Positions 33,530 to 42,746 are shown, numbered from the stretch's first letter. The stretch: DNA of 64,000 nucleotides from Roseomonas sp. OT10 (GCF_020991085.1 NZ_CP087719.1:1756001-1820000); one strand, 5' to 3'. The notes: generated by a model not told the origin, from the letters alone. Made by a program: numbers and translations.

Positions 33530-34237
33530 ATGGCCGAGTACCCCTTCACCGCGGCGGATCTGGAGGCGCTGCGGCAATGGGACACGCCCACCATCTGCAA
33601 CGCCCTGGAGCTGGTGGTGCCGCACCGCCGCGGCCATGGGTTCACGGTGCGGCCGATGGTCGCGGCCTTCCCGTCCATGGCGCCGGTCTGCGGCCTGGCG
33701 CGCACCGGCACGATCCGCGCGGCCGCCCCGTCCGGCCGCGCGCCGGAGGTGGACCGCGCGGCGCGGCTGGGCTGGTACGACTACGTCGCGGAGGCGGCGA
33801 TGCCGACCATCGTCGTGCTGCAGGACCTGGACGACACCCCCGGCACCGGCGCCTTCTGGGGCGAGGTCCATTCCAACGTGCACAAGGCGCTGGGCAGCCA
33901 GGGCTGCGTCACCAACGGCTCGATCCGCGACCTCGACATGCTGGCGAGCGACTTCCAGCTCATCGCCGGGGTGGTGAATCCGTCGCACGCCTACGTCCAC
34001 ATGGTGCAGTACGGGCAGGAGGTGACGGTGCACGGCATGGCCTGCCACCACGACGCGGTGGTGCATGCCGACAAGCACGGCGCCGTGGTGATCCCGCACG
34101 ACGCGGTGACGAAGCTGCCGGCGGCGCTCGACCTCTGCGCCCGGCGCGAGGCGCCGATCCTGGAGATCTGCCGCTCCCGCGACTTCTCCGTCGCGGCGCT
34201 GAAGGACGCGCTGAACCGGTCCAGCGAGATCCACTGA
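33530..34237 (+). CDS. RraA-like (HMG/CHA aldolase family) protein
   Basis: 235 residues from ATG 33530 after GGAGA. The core LGSQGCVTNGSIRDLDML is the RraA/HMG aldolase motif with the metal-binding Arg-Asp. The HDAVVHADKHGAVVIP segment is also typical. Such proteins are either pyruvate-releasing aldolases or decarboxylases of 2-oxo acids; the RNase E regulator role does not fit the context. Divergent from the DHDPS-family gene. Confidence 0.88.
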   Translation: MAEYPFTAADLEALRQWDTPTICNALELVVPHRRGHGFTVRPMVAAFPSMAPVCGLARTGTIRAAAPSGRAPEVDRAARLGWYDYVAEAAMPTIVVLQDLDDTPGTGAFWGEVHSNVHKALGSQGCVTNGSIRDLDMLASDFQLIAGVVNPSHAYVHMVQYGQEVTVHGMACHHDAVVHADKHGAVVIPHDAVTKLPAALDLCARREAPILEICRSRDFSVAALKDALNRSSEIH

Positions 34238-34251
34238 CCCGGGCCGGCCCG

Positions 34252-34295
34252 GGGGCAGGCACCGCCGGGGCAGGCACCGCCGGGGCGTCACCGCC
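34252..34295. repeat. 15-bp tandem repeat (three units)
   Basis: GGGGCAGGCACCGCC occurs at 34252-34266 and 34267-34281, followed by a degenerate third unit to 34295. It lies after the RraA stop and covers the stop codon of the convergent receptor gene (34288). Confidence 0.8.
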
Positions 34296-35427
34296 CCCCG
34301 GTGTTCTCCGCCGCCTGGCCGAGGTAGCGGAACAGCGTCTGCTGCCACCACTCGCTGCGCAGGGTCTCCAGCAGCGCCACGTCCAGCCGGTTGCGCAGCG
34401 CATCTCCCTCGGCCAGGGCGATGGCGTAGTTCTGGGTGTCGAGGTTGATGCCCAGCACCTCCAGCGCCGGGAAGTCGTTGCGCACGATCCAGGTCATCAG
34501 CGGCCGGTCGTAGACGAAGGCGTCCAGCCGGTTCGCCTGCACCGCGCGCAGCCCGTCCTGCGGCGTGGGGAAGCCCTGGTTCTCCACCCGCTGCGCGTGC
34601 AGGAACTCCGCCGCCGAGGAGCCGGACACGACGCCGACGCGCAGGCCGCGCAGGTCGGCGAGGTTGCGCACCAACCCCTGCATGCGCTGGGTGGTGAGCG
34701 CCGAGGTGATGCCCGCGATGAAGGTCGCGATGGTCACCACCGAGGCGATCATCCAGATCACCGCCAGGATGCGCCCGGGCAGCGAGCGCGGCCCGTCCTG
34801 CGCCGCCCCTGCCTGCGTCATGGCGATGGCGGACCAGTAGGCGCCGGCGGTCAGCCCGCGCACCGGGCCACCACCATAGGGCGGGTTCTCCCGCCGCTCG
34901 AACACCCAGATCAGCACGCCGACCAGCAGGGCGATGCCCAGCAGCACCAGCACCGCCTGGAGGAAGTTGAAGGAGAGGAAGGTGCGGATCACCGGCAGCC
35001 AGCTTGCCCAGCCCTGGGAGGAGACGGCGACGCCCAGCCCGGTGGCGTAGAAGGGCTGGGTGAAGTCCATGTCCCGCTTGCGGTCGGCGGTGACGGTCAG
35101 CGCCGCCACCGCCACATCCACCTGCCGCCCCCGCGTCGCATCGAGCAGGGCCTGGACGGTGGGATATTCCGCGATCCGGTAGCGCAGGCCGAGCTGCTGG
35201 GCCACGTGCCGCCACAGGTCGATGCTGATCCCCTCCCACGTGCCGCCCTCGCCCTTCATCGAGAAGGGCGCGGCCTCCTTGGTGCCGACCACCAGCTCCC
35301 GTCCGCCGTCGCCGGCAGGCTGGGCGGGGGCCGGCTGGATGGGGGACGGCTGGCCGAGGGCGGGCGCCGCGATCCCGAGCAGCAGCAGGAGGATGGCCAG
35401 GAACCGCGGCGGGGCCATGCGCGTCAT
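34288..35427 (-). CDS. glutamate-receptor-like protein: solute-binding domain with inserted membrane channel region
   Basis: 379 residues. A signal peptide, then SBP family 3 lobe 1 (LVVGTKEAAPFSMKG to DFTQPFYATG). Residues ~155-178 form a membrane helix, 197-213 a re-entrant P-loop-like segment (YWSAIAMTQAGAAQDGP), 218-242 a second helix. The second lobe follows (GLRVGVVSGSSAAEF). This is the architecture of prokaryotic ionotropic glutamate receptors (GluR0). The K+ filter TVGYG is absent; the site reads TQAGA. Coupled to the next gene by ATGA. Confidence 0.88.
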   Translation of the reverse strand: MTRMAPPRFLAILLLLLGIAAPALGQPSPIQPAPAQPAGDGGRELVVGTKEAAPFSMKGEGGTWEGISIDLWRHVAQQLGLRYRIAEYPTVQALLDATRGRQVDVAVAALTVTADRKRDMDFTQPFYATGLGVAVSSQGWASWLPVIRTFLSFNFLQAVLVLLGIALLVGVLIWVFERRENPPYGGGPVRGLTAGAYWSAIAMTQAGAAQDGPRSLPGRILAVIWMIASVVTIATFIAGITSALTTQRMQGLVRNLADLRGLRVGVVSGSSAAEFLHAQRVENQGFPTPQDGLRAVQANRLDAFVYDRPLMTWIVRNDFPALEVLGINLDTQNYAIALAEGDALRNRLDVALLETLRSEWWQQTLFRYLGQAAENTGGR

Positions 35428-37007
35428 TGCTTCTCGACGTTCCAGAAGATCATGACCGGTCCGCCGATCAGCGGCGAGACATTGGCCCGGCGCGCATAGG
35501 GCTGGTCGAACTGGCCGAGCAGGCGGTAGGGCTGCTGCTCCGCCAGGCGCCGGTGCAGCGCCTCGACCGCGGTGCGGCGGGCCGCCTCGCCCACCGCCTC
35601 GACATAGCTGCCGCGCAGCCGCTCCGCCTCCGCGTCGCAGGGCCAGCCGGCCCAGGCGCGCTCGCAGGCCATGTTGGTGCCGATGTTGGTGATGGGCGAC
35701 TGCATCGTCGCACCCGAGGCGAAGGTGACGAAGAGGTTCCACCCGCCCTGGTCCGGCGGGTCGCGGCGCGGCTGGCGGGAGGTGACGCTGCCCCAGTCCT
35801 GCACCTGGAGGTCGACGTTGACGCCCCCCGCGCGCAGCGCCGCCGCGGAGACCTCCGCCATGCGGCCGATCGCGGGGATGTCCGTGGTGGTGATCAGCAC
35901 CACCTTCTCGCCACGGTAGCCCGCCTCGGCCAGCAGGCGCTTCGCCGTCTCGACATTGGGGGTCGCGTAGCCCTCCGCCCCCGCTTCGGTGCCGTTCGCG
36001 CTGCCGCAGACGAAGTAGGAGCCGCAGCGCCTCCACCAGCGCTCCTCGCCCACGCCGGCCGCGAGCGCGTCGCCCTGGTCCACCAGATAGGCCAGGGCCA
36101 GCCGGGCGCGCGGGTCGTTGAAGGGCGGGAAGAGGTGGTTCGGCCGCAGCAGCGCTTGGTTGGTGGTGTAGCGGTCCACCACCACGTTGCGGGCACGCTG
36201 GAGGGTGGGCAGCAGGTCCTGCGCCGGCTGCTCCCAGACGTCGATCTCGCCCGTCTGGAGCGCGGCGGCGGCGGTCGCCGGGTCGGGCATGATGTGCCAC
36301 TCGACCCGGTCCACCTTCACCACGCGGCCGCCGGCCAGCCCGTCCGGCGGCTCGGCGCGCGGGACGTAGTCGGGGTTGCGGTCGTAGACCACCATCGCAC
36401 CCGGTCGCCAGGCGGCGCGGTTGAAGCGGAAGGGGCCGGAGCCGATGGCCTCCGTCACCGGCTTGGACGGGTCGCTGGTCGCGTCCGACTCGCGCATGAT
36501 GGCCGGGATCTGCCCGACCGCGGAGCCGAGCGAGAAGGGCACCGCGCCGTGCGCCTTGCTCAGCCGCAGGGTGAAGCGGCGCTCGTCCGTGGCCTCCAGG
36601 GCCGCGACGTACTCGCGCAGCTTGGTGCCGACCGTGTCGCGTGCCATCCAACGATTGAGCGAGGCGATGACGTCGCGCGTGGTGACCGGCTGGCCGTCGT
36701 GGAAGCGCAGCCCCCCGCGCAGGGTGAAGCTCCAGGTCAGGTTGTCCGGGGTGACCGCATAGCTCTCCAGCATCTGCGGCCGGGCCTCGAGCGTCGAATC
36801 CCAGGAGAAGAGGCTCTCGTAGATCATCGTCCCGTGCATGCGGGTGACGAGGATCGAGGCGAAGACCGGGTCCAGGGTGCGCAGGTCCGCATGCGGCGCC
36901 ACCCGCAGTACCCTCTCCGGCGGGGGCGCGGCGGGTGTCTGGGCCGCGGCGGGCAAGGCGAGCGCGAGGGGCGCGCAGGCGGCGAGCAGTCGGGCGACGA
37001 GGCTCAC
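35424..37007 (-). CDS. ABC transporter solute-binding protein family 5 (copy A)
   Basis: 527 residues. Signal peptide (LLAACAPLALALPAAAQ) then a DppA/OppA-type binding protein: LRTLDPVFASILVTRMHG, YESLFSWDSTLEARPQM, LRFHDGQPVTTRDVIASLNR. Family 5 proteins bind di- and oligopeptides or nickel. Strongly similar along its whole length to the following gene; both end WNVEK. No permease or ATPase genes are nearby. Confidence 0.93.
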   Translation of the reverse strand: MSLVARLLAACAPLALALPAAAQTPAAPPPERVLRVAPHADLRTLDPVFASILVTRMHGTMIYESLFSWDSTLEARPQMLESYAVTPDNLTWSFTLRGGLRFHDGQPVTTRDVIASLNRWMARDTVGTKLREYVAALEATDERRFTLRLSKAHGAVPFSLGSAVGQIPAIMRESDATSDPSKPVTEAIGSGPFRFNRAAWRPGAMVVYDRNPDYVPRAEPPDGLAGGRVVKVDRVEWHIMPDPATAAAALQTGEIDVWEQPAQDLLPTLQRARNVVVDRYTTNQALLRPNHLFPPFNDPRARLALAYLVDQGDALAAGVGEERWWRRCGSYFVCGSANGTEAGAEGYATPNVETAKRLLAEAGYRGEKVVLITTTDIPAIGRMAEVSAAALRAGGVNVDLQVQDWGSVTSRQPRRDPPDQGGWNLFVTFASGATMQSPITNIGTNMACERAWAGWPCDAEAERLRGSYVEAVGEAARRTAVEALHRRLAEQQPYRLLGQFDQPYARRANVSPLIGGPVMIFWNVEKQ

Positions 37008-37071
37008 GGAGCGGTTCCTTGCTGGAGCTGGGTCTGGTTCTGCTCTGGGGGCTGGCGCCGGGGCGGGCCGC

Positions 37072-38661
37072 TCAACGCTTCTCGACGTTCCAGAACACCA
37101 TCACGGGCGCCTGCAGCACCGGGGTGACGTTCGCGCGGTGGGCATAGGGCTGGTCGTACTGGCCGAGCAGGCGATAGGGCTGCTGCTCCGCCAGCCGCCG
37201 GTGCAGCGCCTCCACCGCCGTGGCACGGGCGGCCGCGTCGGGGGCGTCGATGGCGGCGGCGCGCAGGCGCTCCGCCTCCGCGTCGCAGGGCCAGCCGACC
37301 CAGGCGCGCTCGCAGGACATGTTGGTGCCCAGGTTGGTGGCGGGGGACTGCATCGTGGCACCGGAGGCGGAGGTGACGAAGAGGCTCCACCCGCCTTGCG
37401 CCGCCGGCCCCTGGTTGCGCAGCCGCGTGCCCACCGTGCCCCAGTCCATGAACTGGAGGTCGACATTGGCCCCGATGCGCCTGAGCGAATCCGCCGCCAC
37501 CTCCGCCATCCGCGCCATCCAGGGAACGTCGCTGGCGGTGATGATCACCACCGGCTCGTTGCGATAGCCCGAATCGGCCAGCAGCTTGCGCGCCGCGTCC
37601 AGGTTCGGCGCGGCGAAGCGTTCCGTCCCGGCGGTGGTGCCGTTCGGGCCGCCGCAGACGAAATAGGCGTTGCAGCGCTTCCACCAGCGTTCCTCGCCGA
37701 AGCCGGCGGCGAGGAAGTCGCCCTGGTCCGTCGCCAGCGCCAGGGCCTGCCGGGCGAGCGGCTTGTCGAAGGGCGGCTGCATGCTGTTCGGCCGCAGCAG
37801 CGCCTGGTTGGGCAGCGGCGCGTAGTTGGCGATGCGCACGTCCCGTGCCCGGGAGAGGGTGGGGAGGATGTCCTGCGCCGGCTGCTCCCACAGGTCGATC
37901 TCGCCCGTCTGGAGGGCGTTCGCCGCCGTCATCGGATCGGGCATCACATGCCATTCGACCCGGTCCACCTTCACCACGCGGCCGCCGGCCAGGCCGTCGG
38001 CGGGCTCCGCGCGCGGCACGTAGTCCGTGTTGCGGTCGTAGACCACCAGCGCGCCCTGTCGCCAGGCGTCGCGGTTGAAGCGGAAGGGGCCGGAGCCGAC
38101 CGTGGCGGTGATGGGCACGGCGGGGTCGGAGGTCGCGTCCTGCTCGCGCATGATGGCGGGGATGTTCCCCACCGCCGAGCCGAGGGCGAAGGTGACGAGC
38201 CCGGTGGGGCGCTTCAGCGTCAGAGTGAAGCGGCGCTCGTCCAGCGCCGCCATCCCCGCCACGTCGCCGCGCAGCTTGCCGCCCAGCGTGTCGCGCGCCA
38301 TCCAGCGGTTCAGCGAGGGGATGACGTCGCGCGTGGTCACCGGCTGGCCGTCGTGGAAGCGCAGCCCCTCGCGCAGGCGGAAGGTCCAGGTCAGCCCGTC
38401 CGGCGAGAGCTCCGCCTGATCCACCATCTGTGGCTTCGATTCGAGCTTCGAGTCCCAGGCGAAGAGGCTCTCGTAGATCATCATCCCGTGGATCCGGGTG
38501 ATGACGATGGAGGCGGCGACGGGATCGAGCGTGCGCAGGTCCGCGCTGGGCGCGATGCGCAGCACGCGGTTCGGGTCGGGCTGCTGCGCCCTCGCCGCCG
38601 GCGGGGCGGCGAGGGGGAGGAGGGCCGCGCCGGCGAGGAGGATCGTGGTCAGGCGCGGCAT
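37072..38661 (-). CDS. ABC transporter solute-binding protein family 5 (copy B)
   Basis: 529 residues, paralogue of the preceding gene (well over half of residues identical by eye, e.g. WMARDT, GSGPFRFNR, QTGEIDLWEQPAQD, CERAWVGWPCDAEAERLR). Has its own signal peptide (LLAGAALLPLAAPPAARAQ). The two lie in tandem, which points to a local duplication followed by divergence, perhaps of ligand specificity. Thirteen bases downstream of the D-aminopeptidase-like gene. Confidence 0.93.
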   Translation of the reverse strand: MPRLTTILLAGAALLPLAAPPAARAQQPDPNRVLRIAPSADLRTLDPVAASIVITRIHGMMIYESLFAWDSKLESKPQMVDQAELSPDGLTWTFRLREGLRFHDGQPVTTRDVIPSLNRWMARDTLGGKLRGDVAGMAALDERRFTLTLKRPTGLVTFALGSAVGNIPAIMREQDATSDPAVPITATVGSGPFRFNRDAWRQGALVVYDRNTDYVPRAEPADGLAGGRVVKVDRVEWHVMPDPMTAANALQTGEIDLWEQPAQDILPTLSRARDVRIANYAPLPNQALLRPNSMQPPFDKPLARQALALATDQGDFLAAGFGEERWWKRCNAYFVCGGPNGTTAGTERFAAPNLDAARKLLADSGYRNEPVVIITASDVPWMARMAEVAADSLRRIGANVDLQFMDWGTVGTRLRNQGPAAQGGWSLFVTSASGATMQSPATNLGTNMSCERAWVGWPCDAEAERLRAAAIDAPDAAARATAVEALHRRLAEQQPYRLLGQYDQPYAHRANVTPVLQAPVMVFWNVEKR

Positions 38662-38674
38662 GTCGTTGTCCTGG

Positions 38675-40171
38675 TCAGGTGGCGCGGAATTCCAGCACCC
38701 GCGACCGATGCACGGCAAGGCGCAGCCGGCCCGGTTCCGCCAGCCACAGGCAGGGGCGGCTGCGCCAGGGGCCGCGCTGGCGCGAGGCCAGGGCGCGCCG
38801 CCCGGGCAGGGGGGTGAGGGGCAGGGGCTCCATCGGATGGCCCGGCAGGATGACGGTGCCGTCCTCCCGCACCTCCAGCACGCCGCCGAAGGCCGGCTCC
38901 CGCCAGCGGCCGGTCAGGGCGGGGTCGAGCGCCACCCCGTCCGGAACCCGCAGCAGCCGGCGCGGGACGCCGCCGATGCGACCCTCCAGCGCCCCGTCCG
39001 GGGCGGCGCGCAGGGAGAGGGCGAGCGAGCCGGACAGCCCCTCCACCGTGCCGCCGGGCCCGGCGGTCAGCCGGTTCTGCGCGCCCATGAAGACCAGCGC
39101 CTCCCCCGTGCTTTCGGCCCAGGCGCTGCCCTCCTCCTCGGCATAGAGGCCCGCGGGCAGGTGGCCGGGGGCGGGGAGGGGTTCGCCCGTCCAGGCGGAG
39201 AGGACGCGCAGGGCGAGCCAGAGCGGCTCCGCTTCCTCCTGGTTGCAGAGCACCGCGACCCCGATGCCCAGCTCCGGCGAGAAGAGCAGATGGTTCTTGT
39301 AGCCGGGCAGCGAGCCGCCATGGCCCAGCAGACGCAGGCCGCCCAGCGGGGTGACGGCGAGGCCGAGCCCGTAGAAGCCGCCCGCCTCCGGCGCCAGCCG
39401 CTCCAGCATGCCGGCCAGCGGCCCGCGTCCGGCGAGCAGGGCGGAGCCCCAGCGGGCGAGCGTCGCCGTGCTGCCGGCCAGCCCGCCGGAAGCGGAGAAG
39501 TGCAGCCCGTAGCGCCCGCGCCGCCAAGGGCCGCCGGCCTCGCGCCAGTAGCCGGTGGCGAGGTCGGCCACGGGCACCGTCTCGTCCTCGGGGAAGCGGA
39601 TGTCGAGGTCGAGCGGGGCGAGTAGCCGGTCGCGCAGCGCCTCGGCATAGGTGGTGCCGCGCGCCGCCGGGAAGCTGGCCTGGGCCAGGCGCCAGCCGGT
39701 GTTCGAGTAGATCATCTCCCCGCCAGGCGGGTTGTTCAGCCCGGGCAGGAGTCGGCAGGTCTCCAGCAGCTCCGCCTCGGACCAGGAGGCGGAGTAGGGC
39801 AGCCCGGCCAGGACCATGGTCTCCATCAGGTCCGGGATGCCGCCGGTCATCGCCAGCCCCTGGCGCAGCGGGACGGCGGCGACGCGCCGATCCAGGCCGG
39901 GGACGAAGCGGCCATAGGTGTCGTGGAGGTCGAAGCCCTCGGCCAGCAGGGTCGCGGCGCAGAGGTGCTTGCTGATGGAGGCCCAGCGCCCGACCGAGTC
40001 CGGGGTGAAGGGCAACCGGTGCTCCAGCGAGGCGAGGCCGCCCGCCGCCGCCTCCCGCACGCCCTGGGCGTCGAAGAGGACCAGGGCGCCGCCGGGGCCG
40101 CCCGCCTCGCTCCAGGCATCGGCGATCGCGGCGGCCGCGGCGGCGGCGCGGGAGCGGTCGGGGGTGGTCAT
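38675..40171 (-). CDS. beta-lactamase-family serine hydrolase, D-aminopeptidase-like
   Basis: 498 residues, no signal peptide. Class C penicillin-binding fold: Ser65-Ile-Ser-Lys68 (SxxK), Tyr155-Ser-Asn157, His284-Gly-Gly. These positions are very close to those reported for the D-aminopeptidase DAP of Ochrobactrum anthropi. Two C-terminal beta-barrel-like parts (about 330-498) also match that enzyme. Probably removes N-terminal D-residues from peptides in the cytoplasm. It heads the transcript with the two peptide-binding proteins, so a D-peptide (cell-wall or antibiotic peptide) catabolic role is a fair inference. Confidence 0.88.
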   Translation of the reverse strand: MTTPDRSRAAAAAAAIADAWSEAGGPGGALVLFDAQGVREAAAGGLASLEHRLPFTPDSVGRWASISKHLCAATLLAEGFDLHDTYGRFVPGLDRRVAAVPLRQGLAMTGGIPDLMETMVLAGLPYSASWSEAELLETCRLLPGLNNPPGGEMIYSNTGWRLAQASFPAARGTTYAEALRDRLLAPLDLDIRFPEDETVPVADLATGYWREAGGPWRRGRYGLHFSASGGLAGSTATLARWGSALLAGRGPLAGMLERLAPEAGGFYGLGLAVTPLGGLRLLGHGGSLPGYKNHLLFSPELGIGVAVLCNQEEAEPLWLALRVLSAWTGEPLPAPGHLPAGLYAEEEGSAWAESTGEALVFMGAQNRLTAGPGGTVEGLSGSLALSLRAAPDGALEGRIGGVPRRLLRVPDGVALDPALTGRWREPAFGGVLEVREDGTVILPGHPMEPLPLTPLPGRRALASRQRGPWRSRPCLWLAEPGRLRLAVHRSRVLEFRAT

Positions 40172-40438
40172 GCGGCGCGGGCCTCCGGGCGGGTGGGTCG
40201 CCCCCCGGGATGCGCCCGGGGGGCGGGGCAGGGCAAGGGTGCGCGGCCGGCATGGCTGAGCAGCCCCGTGGGGCAGGGCGGCGGGCCGTGCCGCGCTTGA
40301 CCCGGCCGGTGCGGAACGGCTATGGCCCGCCCTCCCGGGACCTGTCCCGAACCCTGGTCGGCCGCCTCGGGCAGCCGGCTCCGCCGCTCCGCGAAGGCTC
40401 GCGCAGCGGCGCGTATGGCATTGGAGTATCCGCGGCCC

Positions 40439-41824
40439 GTGTTCGAGGCGTTGTCAGGCAGGCTGAACGGGGTCTTCGACCGGCTGCGACGCCGTGGCGC
40501 GCTGTCGGAGGCCGATGTCGCCGAGGCGCTGCGCGAGGTCCGCGTGGCCCTGCTGGAGGCCGACGTCGCTCTGCCGGTCGCCCGCGACCTGATCGCCAAG
40601 GTGCGCGAGCGCGCCGTGGGCGCCGAGGTCGTGCGCTCGGTCAGCCCGGCGCAGCAGGTCGTCAAGATCGTCAACGACGCGCTGGTCGAGGCGCTGGGCG
40701 GCGGCGAGGCGGATGACGGCCAGCGTGGGCTAGAGCTGAACGCCCCCGCGCCGGTGCCGGTGCTGATGGTCGGGCTCCAGGGTTCGGGCAAGACGACCAC
40801 CTCGGGCAAGATCGCCCTGCGGCTGCGCACGCGCGAGCGCAAGAAGGTGCTGCTGGCCTCGCTGGACGTGCACCGCCCGGCCGCCCAGCTCCAGCTGGAG
40901 ACCCTGGCGAAGCAGGCGGAGGTCGGCTCCCTGCCGATCGTGCCCGGCCAGACCCCGCTGGAGATCGCCGCCCGCGCCATGGATGTGGCGCGGCGCGAGC
41001 TGTACGACGTGGTCATCCTCGACACCGCCGGGCGGCTGGCCATCGACGAGGCGCTGATGGCCGAGGTCGCGGCGGTGAAGGCCGCGACGAAGCCGCACCA
41101 GACGCTGCTGGTCGTGGACGCCATGACCGGCCAGGACGCGGTGAACACCGCCAGCGCCTTCCAGCAGAAGGTCGGCGTCACCGGCATCGTCATGACCCGC
41201 GTGGACGGCGACGCCCGCGGCGGCGCGGCGCTGTCCATGCGCAGCGTCACCGGCGCGCCGATCCGCCTGCTGGGCGCGGGCGAGAAGCTGGACGCGCTGG
41301 AGGACTTCCACCCCGACCGGATCGCCAACCGCATCCTCGGCATGGGCGACATCGTCTCCCTCGTCGAGCGCGCGGCGGAGACGATCGACCGCGAGCAGGC
41401 CGAGAAGCTGGCCGCGAAGATGCAGAAGGGTCAGTTCGACCTGGAGGACTACGCGAGCCAGCTCAAGCAGATCGGCAAGATGGGCTCGCTGTCCGGCATC
41501 CTCGGCATGCTGCCGGGCATCGGCAAGATGAAGGCGCAGATCGAGAACGCGAACCTCGATCAGTCGGTGCTGAAGCGCCAGGCGGCCATCATCTCGTCCA
41601 TGACCCCGGGGGAGCGGCGCAAGCCCGACCTCATCAAGGCGTCGCGCAAGAAGCGCATCGCCGCCGGCAGCGGCACCTCCGTGCAGGAGGTGAACAAGCT
41701 GCTCAAGCAGTTCGACGACATGTCCGCGATGATGAAGCGGATGAGCAAGCTCGGCCAGAAGGGGCTGATGCGGGGCGGACTCTCCGCCCTGCTGCCCGGC
41801 TCCGGCGGCCGACGACCCTTCTGA
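40439..41824 (+). CDS. ffh: signal recognition particle protein Ffh
   Basis: 461 residues from GTG 40439, which gives the usual FEALSGRLNGVFDRLRRRG beginning; an in-frame ATG at 40415 would add 8 residues. NG GTPase motifs: GLQGSGKTTTSGKIA, DTAGRL, TRVDGDARGG. The Met-rich M domain that binds 4.5S RNA and signal peptides is at the C-terminus (MMKRMSKLGQKGLMRGG). Targets nascent membrane proteins to FtsY/SecYEG. First gene of the ffh-rpsP-rimM-trmD-rplS block. Confidence 0.98.
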   Translation: MFEALSGRLNGVFDRLRRRGALSEADVAEALREVRVALLEADVALPVARDLIAKVRERAVGAEVVRSVSPAQQVVKIVNDALVEALGGGEADDGQRGLELNAPAPVPVLMVGLQGSGKTTTSGKIALRLRTRERKKVLLASLDVHRPAAQLQLETLAKQAEVGSLPIVPGQTPLEIAARAMDVARRELYDVVILDTAGRLAIDEALMAEVAAVKAATKPHQTLLVVDAMTGQDAVNTASAFQQKVGVTGIVMTRVDGDARGGAALSMRSVTGAPIRLLGAGEKLDALEDFHPDRIANRILGMGDIVSLVERAAETIDREQAEKLAAKMQKGQFDLEDYASQLKQIGKMGSLSGILGMLPGIGKMKAQIENANLDQSVLKRQAAIISSMTPGERRKPDLIKASRKKRIAAGSGTSVQEVNKLLKQFDDMSAMMKRMSKLGQKGLMRGGLSALLPGSGGRRPF

Positions 41825-41850
41825 ATTCGAGATCGTAGAGAGGACCCCCC

Positions 41851-42192
41851 ATGGGACTGAAGATCCGCCTCGCCCGTGCCGGCGCCAAGAAGCGCCCCTA
41901 CTACCACATCGTGGTGGCCGACAGCCGCTCGCCGCGCGACGGCCGCTTCATCGAGAAGCTGGGCTCCTACAACCCGATGCTGCCGGCCGAGCACGAGGAG
42001 CGCATCCGCCTGCAGGACGAGCGCATCGCGCACTGGCTGAGCCAGGGTGCCGTCGCGACCGACCGCGTGGCGAAGTTCCTGGGCCGCGCCGGCATCATCG
42101 AGATGCCCGTCTATCCGGAGCAGCCGAAGCAGTCCGCGCCGAAGAAGAAGGCGCAGGAGCGCGCCGCGGCCGCCGCCGCCGCGGCCGGCTGA
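41851..42192 (+). CDS. rpsP: 30S ribosomal protein S16
   Basis: 113 residues: [20 protein letters not shown] is the S16 signature, followed by [15 protein letters not shown] and the helix [16 protein letters not shown]. The C-terminal Lys/Ala-rich extension is common in alphaproteobacteria. GAGAGGA precedes the start, 26 bases after ffh. Confidence 0.99.
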   Translation: MGLKIRLARAGAKKRPYYHIVVADSRSPRDGRFIEKLGSYNPMLPAEHEERIRLQDERIAHWLSQGAVATDRVAKFLGRAGIIEMPVYPEQPKQSAPKKKAQERAAAAAAAAG

Positions 42193-42221
42193 GCCTCTGA
42201 GGCGATCCGCCCGGGACCCTG

Positions 42222-42746
42222 ATGGAAGCCAAGCGCATCCTGGTGGGCGAGTTCGGCCGGCCCCATGGCGTGAGGGGGCTGGTCAAGCTGCGCTCCTTCA
42301 CCGCGGAGCCGGAGGCGATCGGCGACTACGGGCCGCTCTCGGATGAGAGCGGAACGCGCCGCTTCGCCATCGAGCTGCTGCCCGGCGGGATCGCGCGCGT
42401 CCAGGGCGTGGCCGACCGCGACGCGGCGGCGCGGCTGACCGGGGTGCGGCTCTATGTCGAGCGCGACGCGCTGCCCGAGGCGGAGGAGGAGGAGTTCTAC
42501 CTCGCCGACCTGATCGGGCTCGCCGCCGTCTCGGCGGAGGGCGCGGCGCTCGGCACGGTGGGCGCGGTGCAGGATTACGGTGCCGGCGCCTTCCTGACGC
42601 TGCGCGACGCGGCGGGGCGGGAGCGGGACATCCCCTTCAACCGCGCCTGCGTGCCCGTGGTGGACCTCGCCGCCGGCCGCTGCACCATCGTCCCGCCGGA
42701 GGAGGTCGTCGTGCCTCCCCAACCCGGCGAGGAGGATGCGGCATGA
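42222..42746 (+). CDS. rimM: ribosome maturation factor RimM
   Basis: 174 residues. N-terminal RimM domain ([20 protein letters not shown]) and C-terminal PRC barrel ([17 protein letters not shown]). Helps late 30S head assembly by binding S19. ATGA overlap with trmD. Confidence 0.98.
   Translation: MEAKRILVGEFGRPHGVRGLVKLRSFTAEPEAIGDYGPLSDESGTRRFAIELLPGGIARVQGVADRDAAARLTGVRLYVERDALPEAEEEEFYLADLIGLAAVSAEGAALGTVGAVQDYGAGAFLTLRDAAGRERDIPFNRACVPVVDLAAGRCTIVPPEEVVVPPQPGEEDAA

Noticed and set aside
40415-40438. ATG 40415 as ffh start
   Set aside because: Ffh proteins start at the FEALSGRL segment, which GTG 40439 provides. The extra MALEYPRP has no counterpart.
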